A program made the translations under genes and the position numbers. Positions 26,870 through 36,010 of a stretch of 64,000 nucleotides of DNA are shown here, in pieces (positions within the stretch are counted from its first letter, which is position 1; the number at the start of each line of letters is the position of its first letter). Origin of the DNA: Angomonas deanei (taxonomy: Eukaryota > Euglenozoa > Kinetoplastea > Trypanosomatida > Trypanosomatidae). The notes beneath the pieces were generated by a model that was not told the DNA's origin, ran no database searches, and was given only the letters and a program-made list of their open reading frames with translations. The stretch lies in assembly GCA_903995115.1 (NCBI GenBank), contig LR877153.1, forward strand, positions 620,001-684,000. Direction: 5' to 3'.

Positions 26870-28114
26870 TCACTGGAAAAACATTAAGGCACCCTCCCAG
26901 TCGTTTTTCGACACACAGTCCGTAATGTTTTGTTTAATAATATTTTCGTGCAAATTCCGGACTTCAGTGCGGGGAATTTTTTGAATGAGATGAAGAGCCT
27001 CTTTCCATTGGTTTCCTTTCAATAAAACTGCTATGTTTTCATCCAGACTAGATATTGTCACGGGAAGGTCTACCACACCTTCGGGAGAGCTTGCTCTTCC
27101 GTCTCCCTTTGGAAAAAACCGGCTCAATTTATTCCGCAGGCTCTTTACAGTTCTAGAGTTCTTGTTCAATTCAATTAGTTGCCGTATCATCTTGCTATCA
27201 GCCGATTCGGCGTTTATTTTAGGGGAGTCCAACAAAAGGAGTAACGCGTCGCGCAACAGCCACTCCGGCAAAGTCCTTTTCCGTGCAACATACAATCCCA
27301 AACAATTTTTAGTAGTTTTAACATCTTCTTCGCGCAGCGCCGACCGTAACAACACTTGCAACTTGAATGTGGAAAGTGAAGCGTACTTCTCCCTGTTCTG
27401 CTCCAAGTATTTGGCATAATTTTCACCGCAATAGACGTACTTGGCAGTACTGTAGTCAGTTAGCTTTTCTCGTGTGCTGCTACCAACGCGCTCGGCTGAT
27501 TTTTCTAGTAGCCTTATCGCGTCCCTCCACTGACTTTTTGTGGGAAAAGCTCTGCATACCGTAGAACCTATTCCGCAGTATCCCAGTTCCTCTCCCTCCG
27601 GCAAAAACGAAGGAACCTCGCTGATGTTTGAAAAATCGCTGCTTGAAGTTAAATCCTTCGACGGGTTGCTTGTCGAAAGACTTGTCTCACCACTGGATTG
27701 ATTCGACTGTTGGTGCTCGCTTAAGTCGATTATTAGCTGTAAGGAAGTCCTCCACAAATTTTTGTGCACCAGGAATTGGGCCATGTTTTCACACTGATCC
27801 CCGATGTAGCTACTATCCGTTTCACTTAGCAAATTTAGAGCGGTGTACCATTGCTGATGAAGAACAAGGGATTTTAAAAACAAAGCACCCACTGGGGTTT
27901 CCTCCGCTTTAAATAGTGTTGCCCACAGCTGCAGTTCGTTGGTTTTTCCACCACCATTGGAAAAAAGTAGGCCGAGTCGCTGGGAGTGCTCTAATTCTAA
28001 TGGGGAACCGCATTCGACCAGAGTCCTGTGAAAGTGGACCAATGCCTTCTGCCAAGTAGCGGTAACCTTACTAAACGATGCTACCAACGGGTTCACTAAG
28101 TTTGAATGGTGCAT
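26870..28114 (-). CDS. Helical-repeat-like protein, first gene of the minus-strand unit
   Basis: Protein of 414 residues made mostly of short helix pairs with a recurring W..AL pattern: TWQKALVHFHRTLVECG, QQWYTALNLLSE, SQWRDAIRLLEKS, NQWKEALHLIQKIP and KNDWEGALMFFQ. Spacing is irregular with a Ser-rich insertion at about 130-165. The style resembles the divergent PPR/TPR-like proteins that kinetoplastids use in mitochondrial RNA metabolism, but I see no clear presequence. The C-terminus ends inside what looks like another repeat, so the gene may be short compared with relatives. The start at ATG 28114 is the first gene to the left of the strand-switch region. Codons are A/T-rich relative to most neighbours. 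Confidence 0.6.
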   Translation of the reverse strand: MHHSNLVNPLVASFSKVTATWQKALVHFHRTLVECGSPLELEHSQRLGLLFSNGGGKTNELQLWATLFKAEETPVGALFLKSLVLHQQWYTALNLLSETDSSYIGDQCENMAQFLVHKNLWRTSLQLIIDLSEHQQSNQSSGETSLSTSNPSKDLTSSSDFSNISEVPSFLPEGEELGYCGIGSTVCRAFPTKSQWRDAIRLLEKSAERVGSSTREKLTDYSTAKYVYCGENYAKYLEQNREKYASLSTFKLQVLLRSALREEDVKTTKNCLGLYVARKRTLPEWLLRDALLLLLDSPKINAESADSKMIRQLIELNKNSRTVKSLRNKLSRFFPKGDGRASSPEGVVDLPVTISSLDENIAVLLKGNQWKEALHLIQKIPRTEVRNLHENIIKQNITDCVSKNDWEGALMFFQ

Positions 28115-28571
28115 TTAATTCCTACTAAATATATGCTACAAATCAAATGTGAAGAAGGGGGGTGTGGGGCACGCACCCGGCTATAAAAAAAAAAATACCT
28201 AATACGGACTATGCTACTGTGATGAATTGCTGTGCTTGACCGCGTTTTGCGGCTTCCTCCAGCGTTCCTGAAGGGGGGGAGAGGGGTGGGGGTTTGTTTT
28301 CCGTTGGGGGGCACGCGGTTTTGCGGAGGCGTCGGCGGGCGCGGGTGTCCGGGCGCCGGCCGGGTTCGCGCACCGCCCACCGCCGGGCGGGGCCCCCTCC
28401 GCGGAAAGCCACCCAAAACCACACCACACGCCAGCACTTTTAATCCATCCCCCTCTTCCCTGTTGCGTTTGTGTGGACATTAAGTAGTTTTCTGTTTTTA
28501 GCTCCAAAAGAAAAACAAACACTTCTCCATTTCCCCAATCATCCAAGGATTAACAACTATATACGTAACAA
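28115..28571. promoter_or_regulatory. Divergent strand-switch region (probable Pol II transcription start region)
   Basis: 457 bp between the last leftward gene (start 28114) and the first rightward gene (start 28572). The centre (about 28,230-28,430) is much richer in G+C than any other intergenic stretch. It has G runs on the plus strand (28,273-28,279, 28,283-28,286, 28,288-28,292, 28,306-28,311), then mixed GC with small palindromes, then C-rich sequence. In trypanosomatids divergent strand-switch regions are where bidirectional Pol II transcription begins, often near G-rich tracts and variant histones. That role here is inference from position and composition. A/T-rich flanks with C/T tracts lead to each first gene. 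Confidence 0.75.
28273..28311 (+). other. G-quadruplex-type motif in the strand-switch region
   Basis: Four runs of 7, 4, 5 and 6 G within 39 bases on the plus strand, separated by 3, 1 and 13 bases. The last loop is longer than the usual limit of 7, but the long runs allow alternative registers. It sits near the midpoint of the divergent promoter region. Confidence 0.6.
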
Positions 28572-29351
28572 ATGAGTTCCAAAGTTATACAGGTACAGTG
28601 TAACTCCAAGGACTTTAGCGAGGTGGAGGCGCAACTGAGAAAGTTCGATGAGGTCGAGGCCGTCGGCTCCTTCCGCGAGAAGAATAAGGACCTAACCACC
28701 GTGTTCGTCACTCTGGCGGACGAAGAAAAGGCAGCCGCGCTCCGCGAAAAAGTGAGCAGCATCCCCGGTGTCCTGAACGAAAAGGAAAAGTCGGACAAAG
28801 AAAAGAGCAAACCTACACGACAAAAGAAGGATTTAGCGGCTGAGTTTCTCCTGTACGAGTCCTTGGAAGAAAGAGCACGTAGAGAGAATGACGAACACCA
28901 GTCTAAAAGTAGCGCACCAGAGGGCCGGGGCAACGGCCGCAACCACAGAGGTCGCGGGGGAAGGGGCCGCGGGGGAAGAGGACGCGGTCAACAAAGGGGA
29001 GGCCGTGGACAGGGCAACAATCACCAACAAAATGGGCACAACCAGCAGCGGTCTGACCGCGGCGGAAGACGCCACGAGAAGCCCCCTCTCGTAGAGGCGA
29101 GTGTGGCGTTTGTCGATAATGTCCCGTTTGGCACTCCCAACGCACAGCTGATGGAAGTGTTCTCCAAGCACGGGCGTGTTCTAGATATCAACCGTCTGGA
29201 GCTCATGGTCATGGTGTGCTACGACAACCCCGAGTCCGTACAGTTGTGCATCCAACACGTGAACGGCACCAATATCGGAGGAAATACTGTCACCGTTAGC
29301 AGCGGTACAGTTTTGGTACCCGTCAAGGCCGTGTCGATGTTGGCAGCATAA
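28572..29351 (+). CDS. RRM and RGG-repeat RNA-binding protein
   Basis: Protein of 259 residues. A divergent RRM-like fold lies at 4-70 (KVIQVQCNSKDFSEVEAQL, TTVFVTLADEEKAAALREK), then a charged helix, an Arg/Gly-rich region at about 117-165 with many RGR/RGG repeats, and a second RRM at about 178-250 (VAFVDNVPFGTPNAQLMEVF, RLELMVMVCYDNPESVQLC). RGG regions are usually methylated by PRMTs and bind RNA or other proteins, and kinetoplastids control genes mostly through such RNA-binding proteins. The RNP1 position reads MVMVCYDN, so its aromatic RNA contacts are partly lost. First gene of the plus-strand unit. Start at ATG 28572. Confidence 0.8.
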   Translation: MSSKVIQVQCNSKDFSEVEAQLRKFDEVEAVGSFREKNKDLTTVFVTLADEEKAAALREKVSSIPGVLNEKEKSDKEKSKPTRQKKDLAAEFLLYESLEERARRENDEHQSKSSAPEGRGNGRNHRGRGGRGRGGRGRGQQRGGRGQGNNHQQNGHNQQRSDRGGRRHEKPPLVEASVAFVDNVPFGTPNAQLMEVFSKHGRVLDINRLELMVMVCYDNPESVQLCIQHVNGTNIGGNTVTVSSGTVLVPVKAVSMLAA

Positions 29352-29798
29352 CAATACACCACCTACAAAGAAAAAAAAAAAAAAAAAATGGAAAAACCAA
29401 AAGTGAACGGGAAAAAATAAAAAGCGATAATACCCATGAACAGACGCAAAGCCAGAAAGCTCAGTTTTTTTTTTTTTCCCCTTCTACTTTTTTCTTTTGT
29501 ACTTCGATTAATTATTTTTGTAAGTTCATTTCCTTTACCCTAAGTTTTATTAGTTTATTTTTGCTCATTAAGGACTAAATATAATAGTAATTCCGAGGAA
29601 AAGACAATCCAGAAAACTGGTGCGCCGCACGTTTATTTGCCGCAAAAAAAAAAAAAAATCAAGTTCGCTTACCTCTGTATTTAGTAGTGTCTTGAAAATG
29701 TTTCCTCACTCTTTTTTTTTTTTTTTTTCATCAACACGCTGTCTGACTAAGCGTAGTAGTCAGTAGTAAACTAGATCGGAATAGAAAAGGGATCACAC
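29352..29798. other. Intergenic region with long A and T runs
   Basis: 447 bp with no gene. The 3' UTR of the RNA-binding gene comes first (A run at 29,371-29,388). Plus-strand T tracts follow at 29,465-29,477 and 29,710-29,728. The last of these, followed by CATCAACACG and several AG sites, is the likely trans-splice signal for the next gene. Confidence 0.5.
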
Positions 29799-30356
29799 AT
29801 GCGGCGTTCTGTGGCGTTTCTGGACCAAACTTATGGTCCCCACAAGGCGTACAAGTATACGTACATGCCTGACCCTAGGAAGCTTGCCCCCATTGAAAGC
29901 TCGCAGAGGACGGAAGTTCTACCACTTGCGATAAGACCTCCGAACTCCCACGTCCCCAACCACGAAGTGTTTTTGGAAAAGGTGGACATCCATCGACTGG
30001 CGCCGACAAGCGATTTTAAGGGAACTTTTAAGGATTGGAATGATTTGATGACCTGTAGCAAGAGGGAACTAAGAACCCGCGGTGTTCCAATTTTGACTCG
30101 GCGTGCGATTCGGTCGGCCGTTCTAGCGTTTCAGAACGGTAATCCACCGGAGCGCTTCGATACGAAGGAGGAATGGCTTTACTACAAGCAGTTTAAGACA
30201 AAGGATTTTAGTTACCGAGTTATTCCCGAGCTGCCAGAAAAATACCGTCCTCACCAAAATGGTATTGACCAGGCTCCGGTCCCTGATTACAACGAAATTA
30301 ATCACATGCCAGAATGGGCCGTGAAAGAAGAGCAACGTCTCCAACAGAAGAAGTAG
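29799..30356 (+). CDS. IGR-motif mitochondrial ribosomal protein, mS41-like
   Basis: Protein of 185 residues. Residues 56-115 match the IGR motif, a SAM-like helical domain of mitoribosomal proteins such as yeast Fyv4/mS41: EVFLEKVDIHRLAPTSDF, then FKDWNDLMTCSKRELRTRGV, then PILTRRAIRSAVLAFQNG. The diagnostic order of a helix, a W-x-D-L turn, an S-x-x-E-L helix and an R-R helix is clear. The C-terminal 70 residues are rich in Tyr, Pro, Lys and Glu (EEWLYYKQFKTKDFSYRVIP), an extension style typical of kinetoplastid mitoribosomes. The N-terminus MRRSVAFLDQTYGPH may serve as a short presequence. Start at ATG 29799. Confidence 0.65.
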   Translation: MRRSVAFLDQTYGPHKAYKYTYMPDPRKLAPIESSQRTEVLPLAIRPPNSHVPNHEVFLEKVDIHRLAPTSDFKGTFKDWNDLMTCSKRELRTRGVPILTRRAIRSAVLAFQNGNPPERFDTKEEWLYYKQFKTKDFSYRVIPELPEKYRPHQNGIDQAPVPDYNEINHMPEWAVKEEQRLQQKK

Positions 30357-30606
30357 AGGAGGGGCCCCGTTTCCTTTCGTTCTTTAAAAACGTAATTATA
30401 TTTTTTAAAAATAGCACACACTACCTATGAAAATCAAAATGATATCGTTTTTTTGCATTGTTTAATCGAAGTACATATGATGTAGCAGCTGTAGCCACTT
30501 TATCGATAATTTTCATTTCTCTCTTTCACTTTTCCCATTGATTTCACAAAACAAAAGTCTTTTTTATTTTTCATTTGTTCATCATTCCCATTGTGTTCGA
30601 GTAGCA

Positions 30607-33231
30607 ATGTCTTCCAACGAGGATAACGATTACGAAAGCGCGAGTGATATCTCCGAAATCGACCCGGAGTCCGACATCTTGGCACCCGTCCAGAAGAGGA
30701 TCGAGGCGCAGTTGCGGGGTCACTTACAAGAGGTAACCCAACAGCTTCACGAAACAAAAAGTGAACTCACAAAAGTCGAAAAGGAACGAGAGGACTACGG
30801 TGTGGAGCTGTACAATGCACAACAACATTTGGCAAAATTACAAGAGTCCCTTGAGAAGCAGCACGAAACCCACGGCAGCATTCAACAAGAGCACGAGGAG
30901 AAGCTGAGACTAAGAGAAGAATTGTCCGCTACCACGGAAACGAACACGAAGAAAATACAAGAGATGCAGAGAAATCTCGCCAAGCACCAAGATGAGCTGA
31001 CAAAGTTGACAGAAACGCTTCAAAAAGTTGAACGGTTTAATGAGGAACTGAAAAATGAAGTGGAGCTGGAGAAGCGAGCCGCGCACAAAACGGAAGACGA
31101 TATCACCAAGCTGGAGCGAGAAAAGCTGAGACAAGACGCACTTGTGGCATCTTTGCAGGCGCAGATCAAAAGCTTAGAAAACCAGTCCCTCGGAATAGAC
31201 GAACAGATTGCGTCTCAGCAGGAAGAAACGAAAATAGCCAAGGACACGCTGGCCGAAGCTGTCTCAGAGATGGAGGCGATTAACATGGACAAGAAGCAAC
31301 TCGTCCAGCAGTGGCGGAGCTCTCTTTTAGGCATGCAACGCAGGCACGACGCGCTCAAAAAGACGGAGGAAGCACTGCAGCAGCAGAAGGAGGACTTGCA
31401 GGTTCTAGAAAACGAAATATCTGGATTCCGAAAGGATATCGTCACGGTCCAGGCGGAAAACACAAAGCTCACCGAGTTTATGTCCCGCGTGGACAACGAG
31501 ATTGTCATACTAGAGAAGCAACTGGACGTGCTGCTGGAGCGCCGCGACCAAAATGCAACCCTATTCGAGGCGTTGAAGTCTACGGTAGAGAAGAATGATA
31601 ATGAAAGTAGAATCCTAGAGGGCGAAATGAAATTGAAGAACGGCGAGTTGACCGAAATAGAAAAGAATATCGCTAAGCACGCCAAGGCCATTGTGGATAT
31701 GGAAGGAAAAGTGCTTGATCACCTCAGTAAGCAAACGACGCTAAAGCAGGAGAGTCAGGGTGCTCTGCATGATATTGAAAAGATTAAGGCCAATATAAGA
31801 GCAAAGGAGCTGCAGGTGACGCAGATGGAAAATGAGGTTGCCCGTATTAGAGTCGACACGCTTCAGGCCAAATCATACAACGAAACGCTCCAGTCAACGC
31901 TTCAGGATCTGGAAAAGGAACTTCAGTCTCGTGGCGCCCTGGTAGACAAGATGCAGCAGGACATTCGCCGGCGCAACGAGGAAATTGACAAGAAGCAAAA
32001 GCAACTGGACCAACTGAATCACCAATATGAGGAGATCATGAGGGCCCACGCCGGTGAACAGGGCGAGCACGTCGGGCCGCTGGAGGCCACCATCAACAGT
32101 CTGTCCAAGGCCATCGCCCAAAAGTCCGCCGAAAATGAGGCTCTGCAACAGGAGTGGATTAAACTCCAGACGGAACTTGTTGGCTGCAAAAACACGATGA
32201 ATGAGATCAATGAAGCAATCGTGGACTTGCAGGCGAAGGGGACCGTTCTGGACCAGAAGAAGGATAGACTACTCTCGTCCATTGCCCAGGAGCAGCAGGA
32301 AATCACGTCACTACGAAAGAGGGAGGAGTCCATGCATTTGGAGATGAAGCGCGTGAACACGTTACTGAGCCAGCACTCTAGTCAAACAGACAATGTAGCC
32401 AACGAGGCGTTTCTGCTCGAAAATGACCTCATCAAGCGGCTCGAAGAGAAGAAGCGCGAGGCGATTCAGTTAGAGAAGAAAGTGGAAGACACCCGCCAAT
32501 CAAAGGGAGATATCATCAACCAACTGCTCGACTGCGAGCGAGACATTATGTTCTGGGAAAGAAAACTGCAAATTGCCAGAGAGACAGAGATGGCCCTAGA
32601 CCCCACGATCGGTAAGGCGGAATCGGAAAAGATGAAGAAGGAGATCAGCTACATGGAGCAAAGGATGGCACAACTTCAACGGGAGCAAAAGTTCCTGATT
32701 GAGGAAATGCAAAAGCTGATCGACCACCGCGATACTATCCGTACAAAGGGGAAGGCGGTCCAACAAGCAACGGAAAAGAACAAGAGTGGTACCACTCGTC
32801 TCACGGTAGAGAAGGATAACGCTCGTCTTTTCAAGGAGTTGAACGCCAAGCGACAGGAGGCGCAGGCCAAGGAGCGCGCTGCAAAGGAGGCGCTAGTGGA
32901 TGTGGGCCGTATTGCCTCTGAGGTGGAGACCGCTCAGCGCGAAATAGAAGGACTAGACGAAACGATCGATAGCTTACAGGCCCAGCTCGACGCCGCAAAG
33001 AAGATGCGTGAGCAGAGCGAGGACGAAAAGCAGCTGAAGCAAAATAGCCTGCAACGATTCCGTGAAGCGGAGAAGGGAACCTACAAACTCTCGTGCTACC
33101 CCGAGGAGGCCCAGGCGGAAAGTCAACACCTCGAAGAGGGAAGACGTACCATAGTGAACGTGATGGAGGAACTGGCCCAGCAGTTTCCCGAGTTGTCACA
33201 GGAGCTACAGAATTTGATGACAATGGTGTAA
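30607..33231 (+). CDS. CCDC40: CCDC40, axonemal ruler/coiled-coil protein
   Basis: Protein of 874 residues, almost entirely coiled coil after an acidic N-terminus (SSNEDNDYESASDISEIDPE). The family signature is unmistakable at about 650-720: QLLDCERDIMFWERKLQIAR, then ALDPTIGKAESEKMKKEISY and QREQKFLIEEMQKLIDHRD. CCDC40 with CCDC39 sets the 96-nm repeat that places inner dynein arms and the nexin-dynein complex on the axoneme. The open frame extends upstream to a TTG, but AG dinucleotides at 30,600-30,604 directly precede the ATG at 30607. The mature 5' UTR may thus be only a few bases beyond the spliced leader. Confidence 0.92.
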   Translation: MSSNEDNDYESASDISEIDPESDILAPVQKRIEAQLRGHLQEVTQQLHETKSELTKVEKEREDYGVELYNAQQHLAKLQESLEKQHETHGSIQQEHEEKLRLREELSATTETNTKKIQEMQRNLAKHQDELTKLTETLQKVERFNEELKNEVELEKRAAHKTEDDITKLEREKLRQDALVASLQAQIKSLENQSLGIDEQIASQQEETKIAKDTLAEAVSEMEAINMDKKQLVQQWRSSLLGMQRRHDALKKTEEALQQQKEDLQVLENEISGFRKDIVTVQAENTKLTEFMSRVDNEIVILEKQLDVLLERRDQNATLFEALKSTVEKNDNESRILEGEMKLKNGELTEIEKNIAKHAKAIVDMEGKVLDHLSKQTTLKQESQGALHDIEKIKANIRAKELQVTQMENEVARIRVDTLQAKSYNETLQSTLQDLEKELQSRGALVDKMQQDIRRRNEEIDKKQKQLDQLNHQYEEIMRAHAGEQGEHVGPLEATINSLSKAIAQKSAENEALQQEWIKLQTELVGCKNTMNEINEAIVDLQAKGTVLDQKKDRLLSSIAQEQQEITSLRKREESMHLEMKRVNTLLSQHSSQTDNVANEAFLLENDLIKRLEEKKREAIQLEKKVEDTRQSKGDIINQLLDCERDIMFWERKLQIARETEMALDPTIGKAESEKMKKEISYMEQRMAQLQREQKFLIEEMQKLIDHRDTIRTKGKAVQQATEKNKSGTTRLTVEKDNARLFKELNAKRQEAQAKERAAKEALVDVGRIASEVETAQREIEGLDETIDSLQAQLDAAKKMREQSEDEKQLKQNSLQRFREAEKGTYKLSCYPEEAQAESQHLEEGRRTIVNVMEELAQQFPELSQELQNLMTMV

Positions 33232-33522
33232 TAGAAGTAGAGCGGGGAAAAAAAAAAAAAAAGTGAAAATAGAAGATATGAAAAATGTACAAAAAGTAAA
33301 AGGAAAGCGAGATGTATTTACGTTTATTCGATTTCCTCTTTCCGTTGTTTTATATTATTATTATTATTATATATATGCATATTCTCCTACATCAGTGGGG
33401 ATGGCCCCACCCCTCTTATTTGTGTTTCTTTTCTTGATAGACGCCCAATCACTTCCCTCCGTCTCTCTTTGTTTTCTCCCTCCGCTGCGCTACGGAAAGT
33501 GCACTTCAACACATAGACGCAG

Positions 33523-34728
33523 ATGAATTCTTCGGATGATTTCCTTCGTCCATGGACTACCAACTCTATTATAGCCACCTTAGATTACGTAAATACCGGG
33601 GATGTCATCATAGACGCCCAGTGGGCCCGCCGCAAGAAAGATCTTGTTGTTTGCCTCCGTCGTAGACCGGATGTCACGGCGCGCATGCTTGTAGGTCTTC
33701 TTTTTGGGGTCCACACCGTGTCTTCACCGTCGGACGAAAAGAGCCCGCGGGAGTGTCTTGGCGTGCTCCGATCTAGCATCCAGCAGACCCTGAAGCAACA
33801 GGAACCGCCCAACGAGCCAATGGTCCGATTGGGCGAGGTGGTCGGTTCCGCCGTATTCGCGGAGGCATTCTGTGACGGCCGGTTACCGGAGTTGCAAAGA
33901 ACCCTCGACGGGGCCTGGGGGCCTTCACCCGCAGGAAATGAGACCTCCTTTGCGGACGACGTTTCCCGTGGGGTTAGTACGGCTTTGAGCCAATACGCCT
34001 CTGTCGCGCGTCTATTGGAAGCTGAGCTGGAAAAGATACCCCCAAAAGAATCAGACAACGAACCTCGAAAGTTGCAACTTAAACTGCGGTCCACCCACGA
34101 CAAGGACGACTTTAAACTACCCCACTACGTCCCCTTGTATTCGTCTGTAAATCCTGGTCGTGTGGATCTGCTGGCGGTGCCGCCACCGACGGAGCCTCGC
34201 CCCAAGCCATTTGCCGCCCGCTCCCTCAAGGAGATGCGGAAAATGGCAGAGGCAACCGTCCAGCAGTCCACCATGCTGGGCGAGAAGGGCAGTGTGCTGG
34301 CTCCCGAGTGGGCTGAGCGACTTGTGGAGACCACCGCGTCCGTTTCTTGGTCGTCCGCCTCCGAAGAGGAGAAGGGAAAGGAGGGGACAGCTGCCCCAAC
34401 GGTGGATCCTGCTCCTACCGCAACGGCCCCAAAGACCAATACAATTGCACTGAAGGATGACGAGCAATTGGTGTACGAGAATGGGGAAATGAAGGTTGTC
34501 AAGAATAAGCAGCAGGTGAAGAGGGAGCGACCGGACGAGGGCGACAGTAAAAAGAAGAAGCCAAAACCCGATCCTGCTGCCGGTGGAAGGTCGAACGGAC
34601 TGGCCATGTCGAGAGAGGAACTGCAGAGTATGGTGGCAGAATGGAATATCTCGGACACCCTGAAGCAAGTGATACTGGTGGGCCTTCAACCGCCCCGTAC
34701 CGTCGTTCAGCTCCCAGACCCGGATTGA
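33523..34728 (+). CDS. Unknown protein with nuclear-type basic region
   Basis: Protein of 401 residues from the ATG at 33523. The N-terminal 180 residues look helical and globular (IIATLDYVNTGDVIIDAQWA, LVVCLRRRPDVTARMLVGLL, VVGSAVFAEAFCDGRL). A Pro-rich segment at about 210-235 and a low-complexity Ala/Thr/Pro region at about 285-310 follow. Then comes a bipartite-like basic cluster (KNKQQVKRERPDEGDSKKKK) and a short final helix (MSREELQSMVAEWNISDTLK). The basic cluster suggests the nucleus. The family is not recognised. Confidence 0.6.
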   Translation: MNSSDDFLRPWTTNSIIATLDYVNTGDVIIDAQWARRKKDLVVCLRRRPDVTARMLVGLLFGVHTVSSPSDEKSPRECLGVLRSSIQQTLKQQEPPNEPMVRLGEVVGSAVFAEAFCDGRLPELQRTLDGAWGPSPAGNETSFADDVSRGVSTALSQYASVARLLEAELEKIPPKESDNEPRKLQLKLRSTHDKDDFKLPHYVPLYSSVNPGRVDLLAVPPPTEPRPKPFAARSLKEMRKMAEATVQQSTMLGEKGSVLAPEWAERLVETTASVSWSSASEEEKGKEGTAAPTVDPAPTATAPKTNTIALKDDEQLVYENGEMKVVKNKQQVKRERPDEGDSKKKKPKPDPAAGGRSNGLAMSREELQSMVAEWNISDTLKQVILVGLQPPRTVVQLPDPD

Positions 34729-34876
34729 TGTGGTCTTCGGTATTTTTTTTTTTTTTTTTTGAATGTGCGACAGTGGTTAGTGACTATCGGATAATTCCTA
34801 CTTCACCCCATTTTCTCGCCCGTTTTCCCTGCACTATCCTTCTATTTTCCCTCCTACGTTGTTTTGTTCTAGTCCA

Positions 34877-35770
34877 ATGAATACAAGTAGTTTCTGGCAA
34901 ACCGATAGAGGGATCACCCGCGATGGGGAGGCGTTTGAGCATCAACTCATCCAATCCCTTAAAAAGAACCCGTTTAGCGTGGTAGGCCATACCCTCTCCC
35001 TGTACGATACGCTTCAGGGCGAGCCAAACTCTCAGAAGTTAAACACGGTCGCGTCCAAGGCGGAGGATATAAAGGCAATGGTCCACTCATTGGTGGTGTC
35101 GACCGGCATCCCCAGCCAGCTTCGTGCGGAAGAGGAGCCCGTGGGAGAGGGTCAGACACCCGCACAGGCCGCGGAGGATGGTGTGACCGATGACGTCTCG
35201 CTGCCAAACTATCAGTCCCCGCGGGAGGAAACAGAGATGGAACCTGTCGCACCGGAGGAGTCCGCTCCGGCGGTTCCCCGACCAAAGGCAGGGGGTCTCG
35301 CGGCGCTAGTTCAGGAGGCGCGCACCCACGAGAAACAAGAGGAGGCGACAAACCAGAAACGACCTCGGGTGGAGAGTGACGAGGACGACGAGGAGGACTT
35401 TGCCATTATTCTACCGAGCAAGAAAACCGCCGACACGAGTAAGCCTGACCCCACCGCCACTGCCAGTAGCACGAAACACCCCTCGCAGATGAGTCGAGAG
35501 GAGTTTCTGGCCCAATTCAAGCGAGCCCCCCGACGTGGTGAGATTGGTCGCAGCGCGGATGAGATCGCAGCGGCGGAGTCGTTGGGGTATGTGATGTCTG
35601 GTTCCCGCAGCAAGGCGGCCCAGCTGTACATGGACAAAATGCAGCGGCAGCTCCACGAGCGCGAGGCCTCCAAGCTGCAACAACAGTTTCGCAAAGTCGA
35701 GGATGAACGAGAAGATAACGAGCTGGTGAAAGGTTTGGTCAATCTGATTCATGAGAAGATAAAAAAGTAA
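34877..35770 (+). CDS. NKAP-family protein
   Basis: Protein of 297 residues. The C-terminal domain is that of NKAP/SynMuv proteins: FKRAPRRGEIGRSADEIAAA, then ESLGYVMSGSRSKAAQLY, then a long charged helix to the end (MQRQLHEREASKLQQQFRKV). NKAP proteins are nuclear and take part in RNA splicing and transcriptional repression. The N-terminal two thirds is acidic and disordered, with a basic/acidic patch (KRPRVESDEDDEEDFAIILP). The open frame begins six codons earlier at another ATG inside the leader. The acceptor TTGTTCTAG stands four bases before the ATG at 34877, so MNTSSFWQ is taken as the start. In many eukaryotes NKAP and NSRP1 both act in splicing; here they lie on opposite strands of the same window. 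Confidence 0.8.
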   Translation: MNTSSFWQTDRGITRDGEAFEHQLIQSLKKNPFSVVGHTLSLYDTLQGEPNSQKLNTVASKAEDIKAMVHSLVVSTGIPSQLRAEEEPVGEGQTPAQAAEDGVTDDVSLPNYQSPREETEMEPVAPEESAPAVPRPKAGGLAALVQEARTHEKQEEATNQKRPRVESDEDDEEDFAIILPSKKTADTSKPDPTATASSTKHPSQMSREEFLAQFKRAPRRGEIGRSADEIAAAESLGYVMSGSRSKAAQLYMDKMQRQLHEREASKLQQQFRKVEDEREDNELVKGLVNLIHEKIKK

Positions 35771-36010
35771 CACGACACACATTCCGTCACAGTCGACAAA
35801 CCGTGTATAGTCCGCAATAATACTCCTTCCCTTTCTTGACCTTTTACTGTTTGAATAGAGAAGCCCACTTTGGTGATTCCATTCACATCTGGAGTACATT
35901 CTTTTTTCTTTCTTTCTCTCTTTTATTCCAGTTTGCACTTCGCCAAGATTAAACTAAATTACAGTAGCAAAACCAATAAACCAAAAATAATTACATCTAT
36001 CCCTCTACAC

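Noticed and set aside
28181-28210. A TATA-like promoter element beside the strand switch
   Set aside because: The CTATAAAAAA string is part of ordinary A runs, and kinetoplastid Pol II start regions do not generally use TATA boxes.
28096-28546. Several open frames across the strand-switch region
   Set aside because: They arise from GC-rich sequence without stops, are Pro/Gly/Arg-rich, and overlap one another on both strands.
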